The notes below the pieces were generated by a model. The model saw only the letters and a program-made list of their open reading frames with translations, had not been told where the DNA came from and made no database searches. DNA of 64,000 nucleotides from contig NZ_VHKL01000001.1 of the NCBI RefSeq assembly GCF_007474605.1, positions 558,001-622,000 of the forward strand, in the 5' to 3' direction. The first letter of the stretch is position 1, and every line of letters starts with the position of its first letter. The position numbers and the translations under genes were made by a program. Shown piece by piece: positions 55,890-64,000 of the stretch. Origin of the DNA: Rhodoligotrophos appendicifer (GTDB lineage Bacteria > Pseudomonadota > Alphaproteobacteria > Rhizobiales > Im1).

Positions 55890-56935
55890 GCAAGACAAAT
55901 CCCGGCAATTTCTTCGAGGACTTTCGGATCGGCCAGGAGATCCGCCACGCGACGCCGCGCACCGTGACCGTGGGCGACGTGGCGCTTTATACGGCGCTGT
56001 ACGGGTCGCGATTTGCCCTCCAATCCTCCGATGCCTTCGCTGAGGCCGTGGGCTATCCGCGCGCGCCCATCGACGACCTGCTCGTGTTCCACATCGTGTT
56101 CGGCAAGACGGTGCCCGACATCTCGCTCAATGCGGTCGCCAATTTGGGGTACGCCGACTGCCGGTTTCTTCAGCCCGTCTTTCCCGGTGACACCTTGTCG
56201 GCCCGGTCACAGGTTCTGGGGGTGAAGGAGAACTCCAACGGCAAGACCGGCGTGGTCTATGTGCGGTCGGAGGGTTTCAACCAGACCGGTGATTTGGTCC
56301 TGAGCTATGCCCGCTGGGTCATGGTGAAGAAGCGCGACGATGCGTCGCAAGCGCCGGAGGCTCAGATCCCCGCTCTCCCCGACAGGGTCGCGCCCGAGCA
56401 CTTCGCCCATGTGTGCCCGCCGTTAGAGGCCGGCTCGTGGAACGATGACTTGGCGGGGTCGAGCTTCCGCTGGCATGACTATGAGGTGGGCGAGCGGATC
56501 GATCACGTGGATGGCGTGACCGTGGAAGAAGCCGAGCACATGCTCGCAGCCCGGCTCTACCAGAATACGGCCAAGGGTCACTTCAATCAGTTTTCGGAAT
56601 CCAAGGGCCGCTTCGGACGGCGTCTCGTCTATGGCGGACATGTCATCAGTCTGGCCCGGGCGCTGTCGTTCAACGGCTTTGCCAATGCAGCGCGCATCGG
56701 CGCGATCAATGGCGGACGTCACATTGCCCCCCTCTTCGCAGGTGCAACCGTCTTTGCCTGGTCGCAGGTTCAAGACCGTCAGCCGGTGCCGGGACGCGAG
56801 GATGTCGGTGCCTTGCGTCTTCTGACATATGCGACCTCCGACCGCCCCTGTGACGACTTCCCCGGACGAAACGAGACCGGCTTTGCCGAGGCGGTCATCC
56901 TTGAACTCGATTATTGGGTTCTGATTCCTCGGTAA
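55886..56935 (+). CDS. mch: Double-MaoC dehydratase, probably mesaconyl-CoA hydratase
   Basis: 349 residues with two hot-dog (MaoC) domains. The N-terminal NFFEDFRIGQEIRHATPRTV and LGYADCRFLQPVFPGDTLSA are followed by a second domain with FRWHDYEVGERIDHVDGVTV. It resembles the beta-methylmalyl-CoA dehydratase (mesaconyl-CoA hydratase) of the ethylmalonyl-CoA pathway, which interconverts mesaconyl-CoA and beta-methylmalyl-CoA. The 4-base overlap with the CitE-like lyase fits that pathway, where the lyase splits methylmalyl-CoA. No Ccr or Ecm is in the window. Confidence 0.8.
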   Translation: MSKTNPGNFFEDFRIGQEIRHATPRTVTVGDVALYTALYGSRFALQSSDAFAEAVGYPRAPIDDLLVFHIVFGKTVPDISLNAVANLGYADCRFLQPVFPGDTLSARSQVLGVKENSNGKTGVVYVRSEGFNQTGDLVLSYARWVMVKKRDDASQAPEAQIPALPDRVAPEHFAHVCPPLEAGSWNDDLAGSSFRWHDYEVGERIDHVDGVTVEEAEHMLAARLYQNTAKGHFNQFSESKGRFGRRLVYGGHVISLARALSFNGFANAARIGAINGGRHIAPLFAGATVFAWSQVQDRQPVPGREDVGALRLLTYATSDRPCDDFPGRNETGFAEAVILELDYWVLIPR

Positions 56936-56985
56936 GATCGGCCACATGCCGGAAATGCGCCAAATGCATGGCTCGGCTGGATTAT

Positions 56986-57014
56986 TTGACTTGAGTTGAG
57001 AGCAGTTCTAAATC
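56986..57014 (+). promoter_or_regulatory. Candidate promoter of sdhCDAB
   Basis: TTGACT (56986-56991) and TAAATC (57009-57014) are 17 bases apart, about 50 bases before sdhC. The -10 is a weak match. A CGCC-TTTC-GGCG hairpin lies further in the leader. Confidence 0.4.
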
Positions 57015-57067
57015 AGGAACATGGACGTCGCCTTTCGGCGTGAGCCCGCCCTCCGATCCGGATGATT

Positions 57068-57457
57068 ATGAGACCAGTCGACCGCCCCTTATCGCCGCAT
57101 CTGCAAATTTTCCGGCCGTGGATCACGATGACCATGTCGATCGTGCACCGGATCACCGGATGCGCGAATTATTTCGGCATGGCGCTTCTCGCCTGGTGGC
57201 TGATCGCAGCCGTCTCTGGCCCGGAGGCCTTCGCGACCGCACAATGGTTTCTCGGATCCTGGATCGGTCTTCTGCTCATGTTCGGCTACACCTGGAGCGT
57301 GCTTCACCACATGGTCGGCGGTGTGCGCCATCTGGTCTGGGACACGGGCCGCGGGCTCAACCGCCAATCCGCCAACATGATTGCTTGGTTGACCCTTGCC
57401 GCTTCGATCCTGTTGACCCTCGCCGTGTGGGTCATCGGCTTTGCCTTGAGGGGATGA
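57068..57457 (+). CDS. sdhC: Succinate dehydrogenase cytochrome b556 subunit
   Basis: Membrane anchor of complex II that binds haem b and ubiquinone. 129 residues with three helices; RPLSPHLQIFRPWITMTMSI and SIVHRITGCANYFGM carry the conserved quinone-site Ser/Arg region, and YTWSVLHHMVGGVRHLVWDT holds the haem-ligand His. I use ATG 57068; another ATG at 57062 is open. The first gene of sdhCDAB. Confidence 0.95.
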   Translation: MRPVDRPLSPHLQIFRPWITMTMSIVHRITGCANYFGMALLAWWLIAAVSGPEAFATAQWFLGSWIGLLLMFGYTWSVLHHMVGGVRHLVWDTGRGLNRQSANMIAWLTLAASILLTLAVWVIGFALRG

Positions 57458-57461
57458 GCAT

Positions 57462-57890
57462 ATGGCAACCATAAAAACACCTCTCGCCCGGGCTCGCGGA
57501 CTGGGCGCGGCCCATGGCGGCACCGGCCACTGGATCCGTCAGCGCGTTACGGCGGTCTCGAACATTCCCCTGGTCCTGTTCCTGATCCTGACGATCGCCA
57601 TGAATATCGGCGCCACTCATGCCGAGATGATCGCTTGGATCAGCCAGCCTCTTGTCGCGCTTTTGTTGATCGCTTGCGTTTTGTCCATCACCTACCACAT
57701 GCGTTTGGGCATGCAGGTGGTGATCGAGGATTACGTTCACGGCGAAGGTTGGAAAATATCCCTTCTGTTAGCCAATACGTTTTACACGCTCGCCATCGCG
57801 CTCATCTGCTCCTACGCCATCATCGGCATGGCTTTCACGGCGCCGCTGCAGCCTGCAGCCACAGTCGCGCCATCGACACTGACGAACTGA
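57462..57890 (+). CDS. sdhD: Succinate dehydrogenase membrane anchor subunit SdhD
   Basis: 142 residues with three hydrophobic helices. GTGHWIRQRVTAVSNIPLVL and YHMRLGMQVVIEDYVHGEGW (haem-ligand His, Asp-Tyr for quinone) are the SdhD hallmarks. AGGGGATG precedes the ATG, and the gene is 4 bases after sdhC. Confidence 0.95.
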   Translation: MATIKTPLARARGLGAAHGGTGHWIRQRVTAVSNIPLVLFLILTIAMNIGATHAEMIAWISQPLVALLLIACVLSITYHMRLGMQVVIEDYVHGEGWKISLLLANTFYTLAIALICSYAIIGMAFTAPLQPAATVAPSTLTN

Positions 57891-57905
57891 ACCTGGGAAA
57901 TCGCT

Positions 57906-59759
57906 ATGGCCTCCAACGGCACCAACGGTCATGCGTCCGGACCCGCCCCTAAGGAATTTACCATCGGCGGTCGCGCCTATCCGATTATCGACCATTCCTT
58001 CGACGTGGTCGTGGTCGGTGCGGGAGGCGCTGGGCTCCGGGCTGCATTGGGCTGCTCCCAGGCGGGCCTGCGCACCGCCTGCATCAGCAAGGTCTTCCCG
58101 ACGCGGTCGCACACGGTCGCGGCTCAGGGCGGCGTGGCCGCCTCTCTGGGCAATATGGGCCCGGATGACTGGCGCTGGCACATGTATGACACGGTGAAGG
58201 GCTCGGACTGGCTCGGAGATCAGGATTCGATCGAGTATCTCTGCCGCGAGGCCCCGAAGGCCGTCTATGAGCTGGAACATTTCGGCCTGCCGTTCAGCCG
58301 GACCGAGGATGGCCGCATCTATCAGCGCCCCTTTGGCGGTATGACCACCCAGTATGGCGAGGGGCCGCCGGCACAGCGCACCTGCGCGGCGGCCGACCGC
58401 ACGGGCCATGCGATGCTGCATACGCTCTATGGTCAGTCCCTGCGCTACTCCACGGAATTCTTCATCGAGTATTTCGCCCTCGACCTGATCATGGAGGACG
58501 GCGCCTGCCGCGGCGTCATGGCCCTCTGTCTGGCCGATGGCGCCATCCACCGCTTCCGCGCGCACAAGACCATCCTCGCCACCGGTGGGTATGGCCGTGC
58601 CTATTTCTCCTGCACCTCGGCGCATACCTGCACCGGCGACGGCAATGCCATGGTGCTCCGGGCCGGGCTGCCGCTCCAGGACATGGAGTTCGTGCAGTTC
58701 CACCCCACAGGCATCTACGGAGCCGGCGTCCTGATCACCGAGGGAGTGCGCGGTGAGGGTGGCTATCTCACCAATTCGGAGGGTGAGCGCTTCATGGAGC
58801 GTTATGCCCCCCACGCCAAGGATCTCGCCTCGCGCGACGTCGTTTCACGCTCCATGACCGTCGAGATCCGCGAAGGCCGCGGTGTCGGCCCGGAGAAGGA
58901 TCACATCTACCTCCATCTTGAGCATCTGGATCCCAAGATCATCCATGCGCGGCTTCCCGGCATTACCGAAAGCGCGAAGGTGTTCTCCGGCGTCGACGTG
59001 ACGAAGGAGCCGATCCCCGTCTTGCCGACGGTTCATTACAACATGGGCGGCATCCCCACGAACTATCATGGCGAGGTGGTGGCACCCCGTCCGGGCGATC
59101 CCGACGCCATCGTTCCGGGTCTCATGGCGATTGGTGAGGCGGCCTGCGTCTCCGTCCATGGCGCCAACCGCCTGGGTTCCAACTCTCTGATCGATCTCGT
59201 CGTCTTCGGCCGGGCGGCCGGCCTGCGCTGCGCCGAGCTGGTGGAGGCCAATTCCAGCCATGCGGATTTGCCTCGCAATGCCGGGGAATCGGCGATCGCC
59301 CGCCTCGACCGCTTCCGTCATGCGCAGGGCAGCACGTCGACAGCCACGTTGCGCGGCAAGATGCAGCGCATCATGCAGAACAATTGCGCCGTCTTCCGGA
59401 CCGGCGACGTGCTCGAGGAAGGCCGCCATCTGATCAATGGCCTGTGGAAGGAGACCGGGGACATCCGCGTCACCGACCGGTCACTGATCTGGAACACCGA
59501 CCTCGTCGAGACGTTGGAATACGACAATCTGATTGGTCAGGCCGTGGTCACCGTCGAAGGGGCTGCGAACCGGGAGGAAAGCCGGGGCGCTCATGCCCGC
59601 GAAGACCACCCCGACCGGGACGATGTGAACTGGATGAAGCATACGCTGGCCTGGGCGGACGATGCCCGCCATGAGATCCGCTTGGATTACCGGCCGGTGC
59701 ATACTTACACCATGACCAACGAGGTCCAGTACATCGAGCCGAAGGCACGGGTGTACTGA
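57906..59759 (+). CDS. sdhA: Succinate dehydrogenase flavoprotein subunit
   Basis: Catalytic subunit oxidising succinate to fumarate with covalently bound FAD. 617 residues: [20 protein letters not shown] (34-53), [20 protein letters not shown] with FAD-linking His69, [20 protein letters not shown], and [20 protein letters not shown]. Standard length and all catalytic Arg/His stretches are present. It is followed by a 51-base gap that contains a parS-like site. Confidence 0.98.
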   Translation: MASNGTNGHASGPAPKEFTIGGRAYPIIDHSFDVVVVGAGGAGLRAALGCSQAGLRTACISKVFPTRSHTVAAQGGVAASLGNMGPDDWRWHMYDTVKGSDWLGDQDSIEYLCREAPKAVYELEHFGLPFSRTEDGRIYQRPFGGMTTQYGEGPPAQRTCAAADRTGHAMLHTLYGQSLRYSTEFFIEYFALDLIMEDGACRGVMALCLADGAIHRFRAHKTILATGGYGRAYFSCTSAHTCTGDGNAMVLRAGLPLQDMEFVQFHPTGIYGAGVLITEGVRGEGGYLTNSEGERFMERYAPHAKDLASRDVVSRSMTVEIREGRGVGPEKDHIYLHLEHLDPKIIHARLPGITESAKVFSGVDVTKEPIPVLPTVHYNMGGIPTNYHGEVVAPRPGDPDAIVPGLMAIGEAACVSVHGANRLGSNSLIDLVVFGRAAGLRCAELVEANSSHADLPRNAGESAIARLDRFRHAQGSTSTATLRGKMQRIMQNNCAVFRTGDVLEEGRHLINGLWKETGDIRVTDRSLIWNTDLVETLEYDNLIGQAVVTVEGAANREESRGAHAREDHPDRDDVNWMKHTLAWADDARHEIRLDYRPVHTYTMTNEVQYIEPKARVY

Positions 59760-59773
59760 GCCTTTCATACGAT

Positions 59774-59789
59774 TGTTTCACGTGAACCA
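59774..59789 (+). other. parS-like site in the sdhA-sdhB gap
   Basis: TGTTTCACGTGAACCA matches the consensus at 15 of 16 positions with an intact TGTTTCACGTGAA core. It lies about 11 kb from the nearest other parS and about 20 kb from the candidate origin, between the sdhA stop and the sdhB Shine-Dalgarno. Confidence 0.85.
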
Positions 59790-59810
59790 AGCTTGCGGGC
59801 GGAAGACCAC

Positions 59811-60590
59811 ATGGTCCAGCTGACATTGCCGAAGAAATCCAAGGTCGTTAAGGGCAAGACCTGGCCAAAACCCGCCGCCGCCAAGCGGGTGAGGGAGTTC
59901 CAGGTCTATCGCTACAACCCCGATTCGGGGGAAAACCCGCGACTGGACAGCTACTACGTCGACCTCGACACATGCGGTCCTATGGTTCTCGACGCCATCA
60001 TCAAGATCAAGAACGAGATCGATCCGACCCTGTCCTTCCGCCGCTCCTGCCGCGAGGGCATCTGCGGGTCCTGCTCGATGAACATCGACGGCATCAACAC
60101 GCTGGCCTGCCTGCAGGCCATTGACGAGATCAAGGGCGTCGTAAAGATCTACCCCCTGCCGCATATGGCGGTCGTGCGGGACCTCGTGCCCGACATGACC
60201 AATTTCTATGCTCAGCACCAGCTGATCGAACCCTGGCTCCAGACCTCGACGCCGGCACCGGAAAAGGAATGGCGCCAGACCAGCGATGACCGCGAGAAGC
60301 TGGATGGGCTTTACGAGTGCATCCTCTGTGCCTGCTGCTCGACCTCCTGCCCGAGCTACTGGTGGAACAGCGACCGCTTCCTCGGACCGGCCGCCCTGCT
60401 TCAGGCCTATCGCTGGGTCAATGACAGCCGCGACGAGGCGACCGGCGACCGGCTGGACCAGCTTCAGGATCCGTTCCGGCTCTATCGGTGCCATACGATC
60501 ATGAACTGCACCCAGACCTGTCCGAAGCATCTGAGCCCGGCCAAGGCCATTGCCGAGCTGAAGAAGCTGCTGGTCGAACGCGAGGTCTAG
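59811..60590 (+). CDS. sdhB: Succinate dehydrogenase iron-sulfur subunit
   Basis: Electron-transfer subunit with three clusters. 259 residues: the [2Fe-2S] cysteines at about 80, 85, 88 and 100 ([18 protein letters not shown]), the [4Fe-4S] group [16 protein letters not shown] and the [3Fe-4S] group with [20 protein letters not shown]. The ATG 59811 follows GCGGAAG; the frame is open from a TTG at 59793, next to the parS-like site. Confidence 0.98.
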   Translation: MVQLTLPKKSKVVKGKTWPKPAAAKRVREFQVYRYNPDSGENPRLDSYYVDLDTCGPMVLDAIIKIKNEIDPTLSFRRSCREGICGSCSMNIDGINTLACLQAIDEIKGVVKIYPLPHMAVVRDLVPDMTNFYAQHQLIEPWLQTSTPAPEKEWRQTSDDREKLDGLYECILCACCSTSCPSYWWNSDRFLGPAALLQAYRWVNDSRDEATGDRLDQLQDPFRLYRCHTIMNCTQTCPKHLSPAKAIAELKKLLVEREV

Positions 60591-60601
60591 GGTCGATCGG
60601 G

Positions 60602-61153
60602 ATGACTGGACCGGCCGCCACCGTTCTCTTGGTCAGTCTCGCCCGCGGACACCACTTCACCAAGCCGGCAGCGCTTCAGATCGAGCTCAAGGCCGATCAT
60701 GGCGTCATCGGCGATGCCCATGCGGGAACGACCGTCAAGCACCGCTCTCGCGTCATGCGCGACCCCACGGCGCCCAATCTGCGCCAGATCCACCTGCTGC
60801 ATTCGGAGCTTCTGGACGAGCTGCAGGCCGCAGGATTCGACGTCGGCTGGGGAACGCTCGGCGAAAACGTCACGACCCGGGGCGTCGACCTGCTGGGACT
60901 GCCTCAAGGGGCCCGGCTGCGGCTCGGCGCGGAGGCTCTCGTGGAGGTGACGGGGCTGCGCAATCCCTGCATCCAGCTCGACCGCTACCAGGACGGGCTG
61001 ATGCAGGCGACCCTGGGCCGCGATGAGCAGGGTCGCCTGATCCGGAAAGCAGGGATCATGGGGATCGTCCTGGCCGGCGGCAGCGTCTATCCGGGGGACG
61101 CGATCACGATCACGCTTCCCCCGCTGCCGCATCGGCCCCTGGTGCCGGTCTAG
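60602..61153 (+). CDS. MOSC domain-containing protein
   Basis: 183 residues from ATG 60602. The MOSC fold pattern is visible: LELKADHGVIGDAHAGTTVK-like beta strands (ELKADHGVIGDAHAG), LHSELLDELQAAGFDVGWGT and LGENVTTRGVDLLGLPQGAR, then the conserved Cys in TGLRNPCIQLDRYQ. MOSC domains bind molybdenum cofactor or sulfur-carrier intermediates. No molybdenum genes are adjacent. It shares a CTAG palindrome with the convergent racemase-like gene: both stop codons lie in it. Confidence 0.85.
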   Translation: MTGPAATVLLVSLARGHHFTKPAALQIELKADHGVIGDAHAGTTVKHRSRVMRDPTAPNLRQIHLLHSELLDELQAAGFDVGWGTLGENVTTRGVDLLGLPQGARLRLGAEALVEVTGLRNPCIQLDRYQDGLMQATLGRDEQGRLIRKAGIMGIVLAGGSVYPGDAITITLPPLPHRPLVPV

Positions 61154-61953
61154 AGGCCCCTTTCGAACAACATGCCTTTGCCGGGGACCACGTCGTTCAC
61201 CCCGCCGAGGCGCAGGCTGTGCCAGGCCAGAGCGTGGTCGCTGGAGGTGACGGGAATGCCGATCTCCGCCTCGATGGCCGCCACTTGTTCACAGAGCCTC
61301 AGGCTGGTGCAGGACACGAAGACCGCGTCGAGCTTGGCCTGGGTCGCGAGGGTCTTGATCCCCGCCGCAATGGACGCCGGCGAAATCCGGGCGGCGTCGC
61401 GGTCGTCGATCTTGTCGAAAGTGGCGAAGGCGGCCACATGGGCACCCTTGGACGTCATGTAGGAGCGGACCGTCTCGTTCACCTCGGCCGAATAAGGCGT
61501 CAGCACGCCGATCCGCTCGGCACCGAAGGTCTTGAAGGCGGCGAAGGCCGCCGTGATCGGGGTGGTGCAGGCGATGCCCGGCCGCGCCTTGCGGATCTCC
61601 TCGAAGATCACCTCCTCGCCCATGGCCATGCTCGCCGAGGTGCAGCCGAAGGCCACCACGTCGAGCGGCAGCCCGGGCAGGATCAGCTCGGTTGCGGGCG
61701 CGATCTTGTCGCGCATGGCCCGCAGCGTCTCGTTGGTGATCATGACGTCGTTGTAGAGGCGGCTGGCGAAGAGGCCGACGCCCTCGATCCCCATCACCTG
61801 AGCGAATTCGTGCTCCATGGTCTGGTCCGTGCAGAGCACCAGCAGGCCGAGGGCGGCGCGATGGGCGAGCCCCTTGTCCATGGTACAGTCAAGGACGCCG
61901 AGATCGGTGAAGTCGGGATCGGAAAAGAGCGGTTTTTTCTGCGGGCTTGCCAT
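61150..61953 (-). CDS. Asp/Glu racemase superfamily protein (maleate isomerase/arylmalonate decarboxylase-like)
   Basis: 267 residues with two cysteine motifs of the superfamily: VVAFGCTSASMAMGEEVIFE and DAVFVSCTSLRLCEQVAAIE. The GCTSAS/SCTSLR spacing is the maleate cis-trans isomerase and Asp/Glu racemase arrangement, so the active-site pair is present. Candidate activities are racemisation of an amino acid, isomerisation of maleate or decarboxylation. It ends 12 bases after dadA-like gene starts upstream, so both are likely co-transcribed and may process the same D-amino acid. Confidence 0.82.
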   Translation of the reverse strand: MASPQKKPLFSDPDFTDLGVLDCTMDKGLAHRAALGLLVLCTDQTMEHEFAQVMGIEGVGLFASRLYNDVMITNETLRAMRDKIAPATELILPGLPLDVVAFGCTSASMAMGEEVIFEEIRKARPGIACTTPITAAFAAFKTFGAERIGVLTPYSAEVNETVRSYMTSKGAHVAAFATFDKIDDRDAARISPASIAAGIKTLATQAKLDAVFVSCTSLRLCEQVAAIEAEIGIPVTSSDHALAWHSLRLGGVNDVVPGKGMLFERGL

Positions 61954-61965
61954 AAGGGTCTCCTG

Positions 61966-63207
61966 TCAGGCGGCGAGGCCATCCAAAGGGATCGCGGGGG
62001 TGCGGCCGGCGATCATGTCGGCGGCGAGACGCGCAGAGCCGTGCGACATCGTCCATCCGATATGGCCGTGACCGGTGTTCATGAACAGATTGCGGTACTT
62101 GCTGGGACCGATGATGGGCATGTTGGTCGGCGTCATGGGGCGCAGGCCGGCCCACATATGCGCCCGGTCGTAATCGGCGCCGTCCGGGAACAGGTCCTGC
62201 ACGACCCCCTTCATGAAGGTGAAGTCGCTGGGCTTGTGGCTCGTATTGTAGCCCGCGAACTCGGCCGTGGCGGTGACCCGCACCCGGTCGCCCATGCGCG
62301 TGATGGCCACGAGATTGTTCTCGTCCACCGCGCCGATCGTCGGGGCTGCCCCATGATTGCCGATGGGAATGGTGAGCGAATAGCCCTTCACCGGATAGAT
62401 CGGCAGGTTGATCCCCACGGTGCGCGCGATGATCGGGCTGTAATTGCCCATGGACAGCACATAGAGGTCGCCCTTGACGTCGCCCTTGTTCGTCTTCACC
62501 GCGGTGATGCCGGACGGGCCCGTCTCCAATCCGGTGACGGTGGTGTTGACCATGAACTTCGCGCCACGCTGTTCGCAGATCTTGGCCAGGCCCTGGGTGA
62601 ACTTGTTGCAATCGCCGGTCTCGTCCGTCGGACAATAGATGCCGCCGGCGATCTTGTGCGCGGAATGGGCAAGCGAAGGGTCGAGCTTGACGATCTCCTC
62701 GCGGGTGACGGTGCGCATCTCCTGGCCGTCATCGGCAAGGATCTTCATATGCGCGATGCCGCGTTCGAGAGAGGCCTGATCACGGTAGAAATAGAGAACG
62801 CCCTTGGCATTGTTGTCGAAGGCCACGTTCTCCTTGGCGATGGTCTCATGCAGCACGCCTTGCGAATAGAGCGCCAGCCGATGCTTGCGCAACGTGTTCA
62901 GCGACGCCCGGGCGGAGGTGCATTGCGCCAGGAACAGCGCCGACCACGTCCAAAGCCGGAGATCGGCTGAAGGCGTGAACCGCAGAGCCTGATTCTTCTG
63001 AAACAGCGATTTCAACAGGATCATGGGCGCCTGGGGTGACGACCAGGCAAAGGAATGGCCTGGTGCGACCATACCGGCATTGCCCCAGCTGGTTTCCTCA
63101 GCCACCGCCTCGCGTTGCTCGATCAGAGTGACTTCATGCCCATCACGTTGCATCTCATAGGCGGTGGTGACGCCCACAACCCCACCCCCCAACACCACGA
63201 CCTTCAT
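61966..63207 (-). CDS. dadA: D-amino acid dehydrogenase (DadA-like)
   Basis: FAD enzyme that oxidises D-amino acids to keto acids and passes electrons to the respiratory chain. 413 residues from ATG 63207 with GGGAG upstream. The FAD site VVVLGGGVVGVTTAYEMQRD is at the N-terminus; ETSWGNAGMVAPGHSFAWSS and SKYRNLFMNTGHGHIGWTM near the C-terminus are DadA features. The 12-base gap to the racemase-like gene suggests one operon. The amino acid range is not deducible. Confidence 0.9.
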   Translation of the reverse strand: MKVVVLGGGVVGVTTAYEMQRDGHEVTLIEQREAVAEETSWGNAGMVAPGHSFAWSSPQAPMILLKSLFQKNQALRFTPSADLRLWTWSALFLAQCTSARASLNTLRKHRLALYSQGVLHETIAKENVAFDNNAKGVLYFYRDQASLERGIAHMKILADDGQEMRTVTREEIVKLDPSLAHSAHKIAGGIYCPTDETGDCNKFTQGLAKICEQRGAKFMVNTTVTGLETGPSGITAVKTNKGDVKGDLYVLSMGNYSPIIARTVGINLPIYPVKGYSLTIPIGNHGAAPTIGAVDENNLVAITRMGDRVRVTATAEFAGYNTSHKPSDFTFMKGVVQDLFPDGADYDRAHMWAGLRPMTPTNMPIIGPSKYRNLFMNTGHGHIGWTMSHGSARLAADMIAGRTPAIPLDGLAA

Positions 63208-63377
63208 TCCGTAGATCTCCCTGTCGCCCTGCCTGGAAAGAGCGGATGGCATCGCGCCCAACGGCAGAATTGAGGTTATGGTGAGGCCGGCAAGGCGTCA
63301 ATCTCTTCCCCCCAATTGACTGCGCAAGAGAGGAGTGCAAGGACACGCGTCGCCATAGCGATGTTAGGACGATTGAC

Positions 63378-63713
63378 ATGGGTGGAAATGCGCTGGCCTG
63401 GGCCACATTGTTCCTGGCGGGCCTGCTGGAGATCGGCTGGGCCGTCGGATTGAAATACACCGAGGGCTTCACGCGCCTGTGGCCGACCGTGCTGACTGCA
63501 GCCAGCATGATCATAAGCCTTCTCCTTCTGGGCATCGCGGTGCGCAGTTTGCCGATCGGGACGGCCTACGCGGTCTGGACCGGCATCGGCACGGTCGGCA
63601 CGGCGATCTTGGGGCTCTACCTCTTCGGCGAGCCGGCGACGGTCGTGCGATTGGGCTGCATCGGCCTGATCATTGCGGGGATCGTCGGCTTGAAGTTTCT
63701 ATCGCCGCACTGA
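63378..63713 (+). CDS. sugE: SugE-type small multidrug resistance (SMR) transporter
   Basis: 111 residues with four transmembrane helices: [20 protein letters not shown] has the essential Glu18, [16 protein letters not shown] is SugE-specific, and [20 protein letters not shown] follows. This is the SugE/Gdx branch, which exports quaternary ammonium or guanidinium in characterised members. AGGACG precedes the ATG. No guanidine riboswitch was recognised in the 170 bases before it. Confidence 0.9.
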   Translation: MGGNALAWATLFLAGLLEIGWAVGLKYTEGFTRLWPTVLTAASMIISLLLLGIAVRSLPIGTAYAVWTGIGTVGTAILGLYLFGEPATVVRLGCIGLIIAGIVGLKFLSPH

Positions 63714-63719
63714 CGGCCG

Positions 63720-64000
63720 TCACTCTGCGGCATCCGCCATCTCGCCGCGGCCGGCATCGGCAAGCCAATGATCCATGAAGCGGGTGAGCCAGACCCTCAC
63801 GGCTGCATCATGAAGACGGCGGCCCTCGAAATGGGCGTCGCGAGGCTGGGCGCCCGGCAGCGACGTCCGCGCCACCCCTCGCGTGGTCCAGCGATGGAGC
63901 ATCTGCAGGGTGATTTCCGGGTGAAACTGGATGCCATAGGCATTCTTGCCGTAGCGGAACGCCTGGTTCTCGAAATCCGTGCCCTGGGCCAGCAGCGTGG
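63720..64000 (-). CDS. Class I glutamine amidotransferase, cut by right edge
   Basis: The C-terminal about 93 residues are seen. GKNAYGIQFHPEITLQML contains the catalytic His and Glu of class I glutamine amidotransferases; the nucleophile Cys domain is outside the window. It looks like the stand-alone GMP-synthase-like amidotransferase family found in many proteobacteria; the substrate is unknown. It converges with sugE, 6 bases between stops. Confidence 0.82.
   Translation of the reverse strand, partial: TLLAQGTDFENQAFRYGKNAYGIQFHPEITLQMLHRWTTRGVARTSLPGAQPRDAHFEGRRLHDAAVRVWLTRFMDHWLADAGRGEMADAAE

Noticed and set aside
63208-63377. Guanidine riboswitch before sugE
   Set aside because: I could not recognise the conserved ACGR/ACGG-loop motifs; the region looks like an ordinary divergent promoter gap.

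Overview
The window is a gene-dense (about 55-63% GC), almost entirely chromosomal-housekeeping stretch from an alphaproteobacterium, most likely a member of the Hyphomicrobiales (Rhizobiales) or a close relative. The placement rests on gene order (hslVU; Tim44-like-mltA-smr; secB-dnaQ-coaE-aroE-maf-ppsR | hemE-hemJ-rho; mnmE-mnmG-rsmG-parA-parB), a Tim44-like protein, HemJ, the sdhCDAB operon behind a mesaconyl-CoA-hydratase-like gene, and a DnaX without the usual four-cysteine zinc module. No insertion sequence, prophage, CRISPR array or integrase was seen.

Layout. 1-7.4 kb (minus): an ABC importer of the branched-chain amino acid/aromatic acid type (livG, livH, livM, livK, livF homologues) with an AMP-forming acyl-CoA synthetase between livG and livH and an AhpD/carboxymuconolactone decarboxylase-like gene at the cut left edge; together they look like uptake plus CoA activation of an organic acid. 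7.7-11.1 kb: tRNA-Ser(GGA), then recR, ybaB, dnaX and the small SRP RNA gene (minus). 11.1-14.1 kb: nudC, a B12-binding radical SAM protein and a TM2 membrane protein. 14.1-19.4 kb: hrcA, grpE, dnaK, dnaJ, with a heat-shock-type promoter before dnaK and a terminator between dnaK and dnaJ. 19.4-25.9 kb: SRPBCC protein, dapB, gpmA, ogt-like, DUF2244, nth, EI24-like, PfkB kinase, coaA. 25.9-29.6 kb (minus): hisB-DUF2628-hisH-hisA-hisF-hisE-coaA, mostly overlapping. 29.7-31.6 kb: hslVU. 31.6-39.6 kb: the xre-smr-mltA-Tim44 block, fxsA, secB and dnaQ-coaE-aroE-maf-ppsR.

The central feature is the 385-bp gap between ppsR and hemE (39.59-39.97 kb). It is the position of the known Caulobacter and Rickettsia chromosome origin and carries two perfect DnaA boxes, one near-perfect box, two AT-rich tracts, a perfect TTAA-N7-TTAA CtrA-type site, a near-match just before hemE, and four GANTC methylation sites. 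The nearby operons point away from it on both sides. About 5-9 kb to the right are four parS-like sites in mnmE-mnmG-rsmG, next to parA-parB, and a fifth lies in the sdhA-sdhB gap at 59.8 kb. The window therefore very probably contains the chromosomal origin and its ParABS centromere.

50.8-64 kb: holA, a stand-alone cyclic-nucleotide-binding protein overlapping an OmpR-type response regulator, an L,D-transpeptidase-like protein, an FAD oxidoreductase, a CitE-like CoA lyase, a double-MaoC dehydratase, sdhCDAB, a MOSC protein, an Asp/Glu racemase-like protein, a DadA-like D-amino acid dehydrogenase, a SugE-type SMR transporter and a cut class I glutamine amidotransferase. All identifications are from reading sequence and recalling families; no database search was run.
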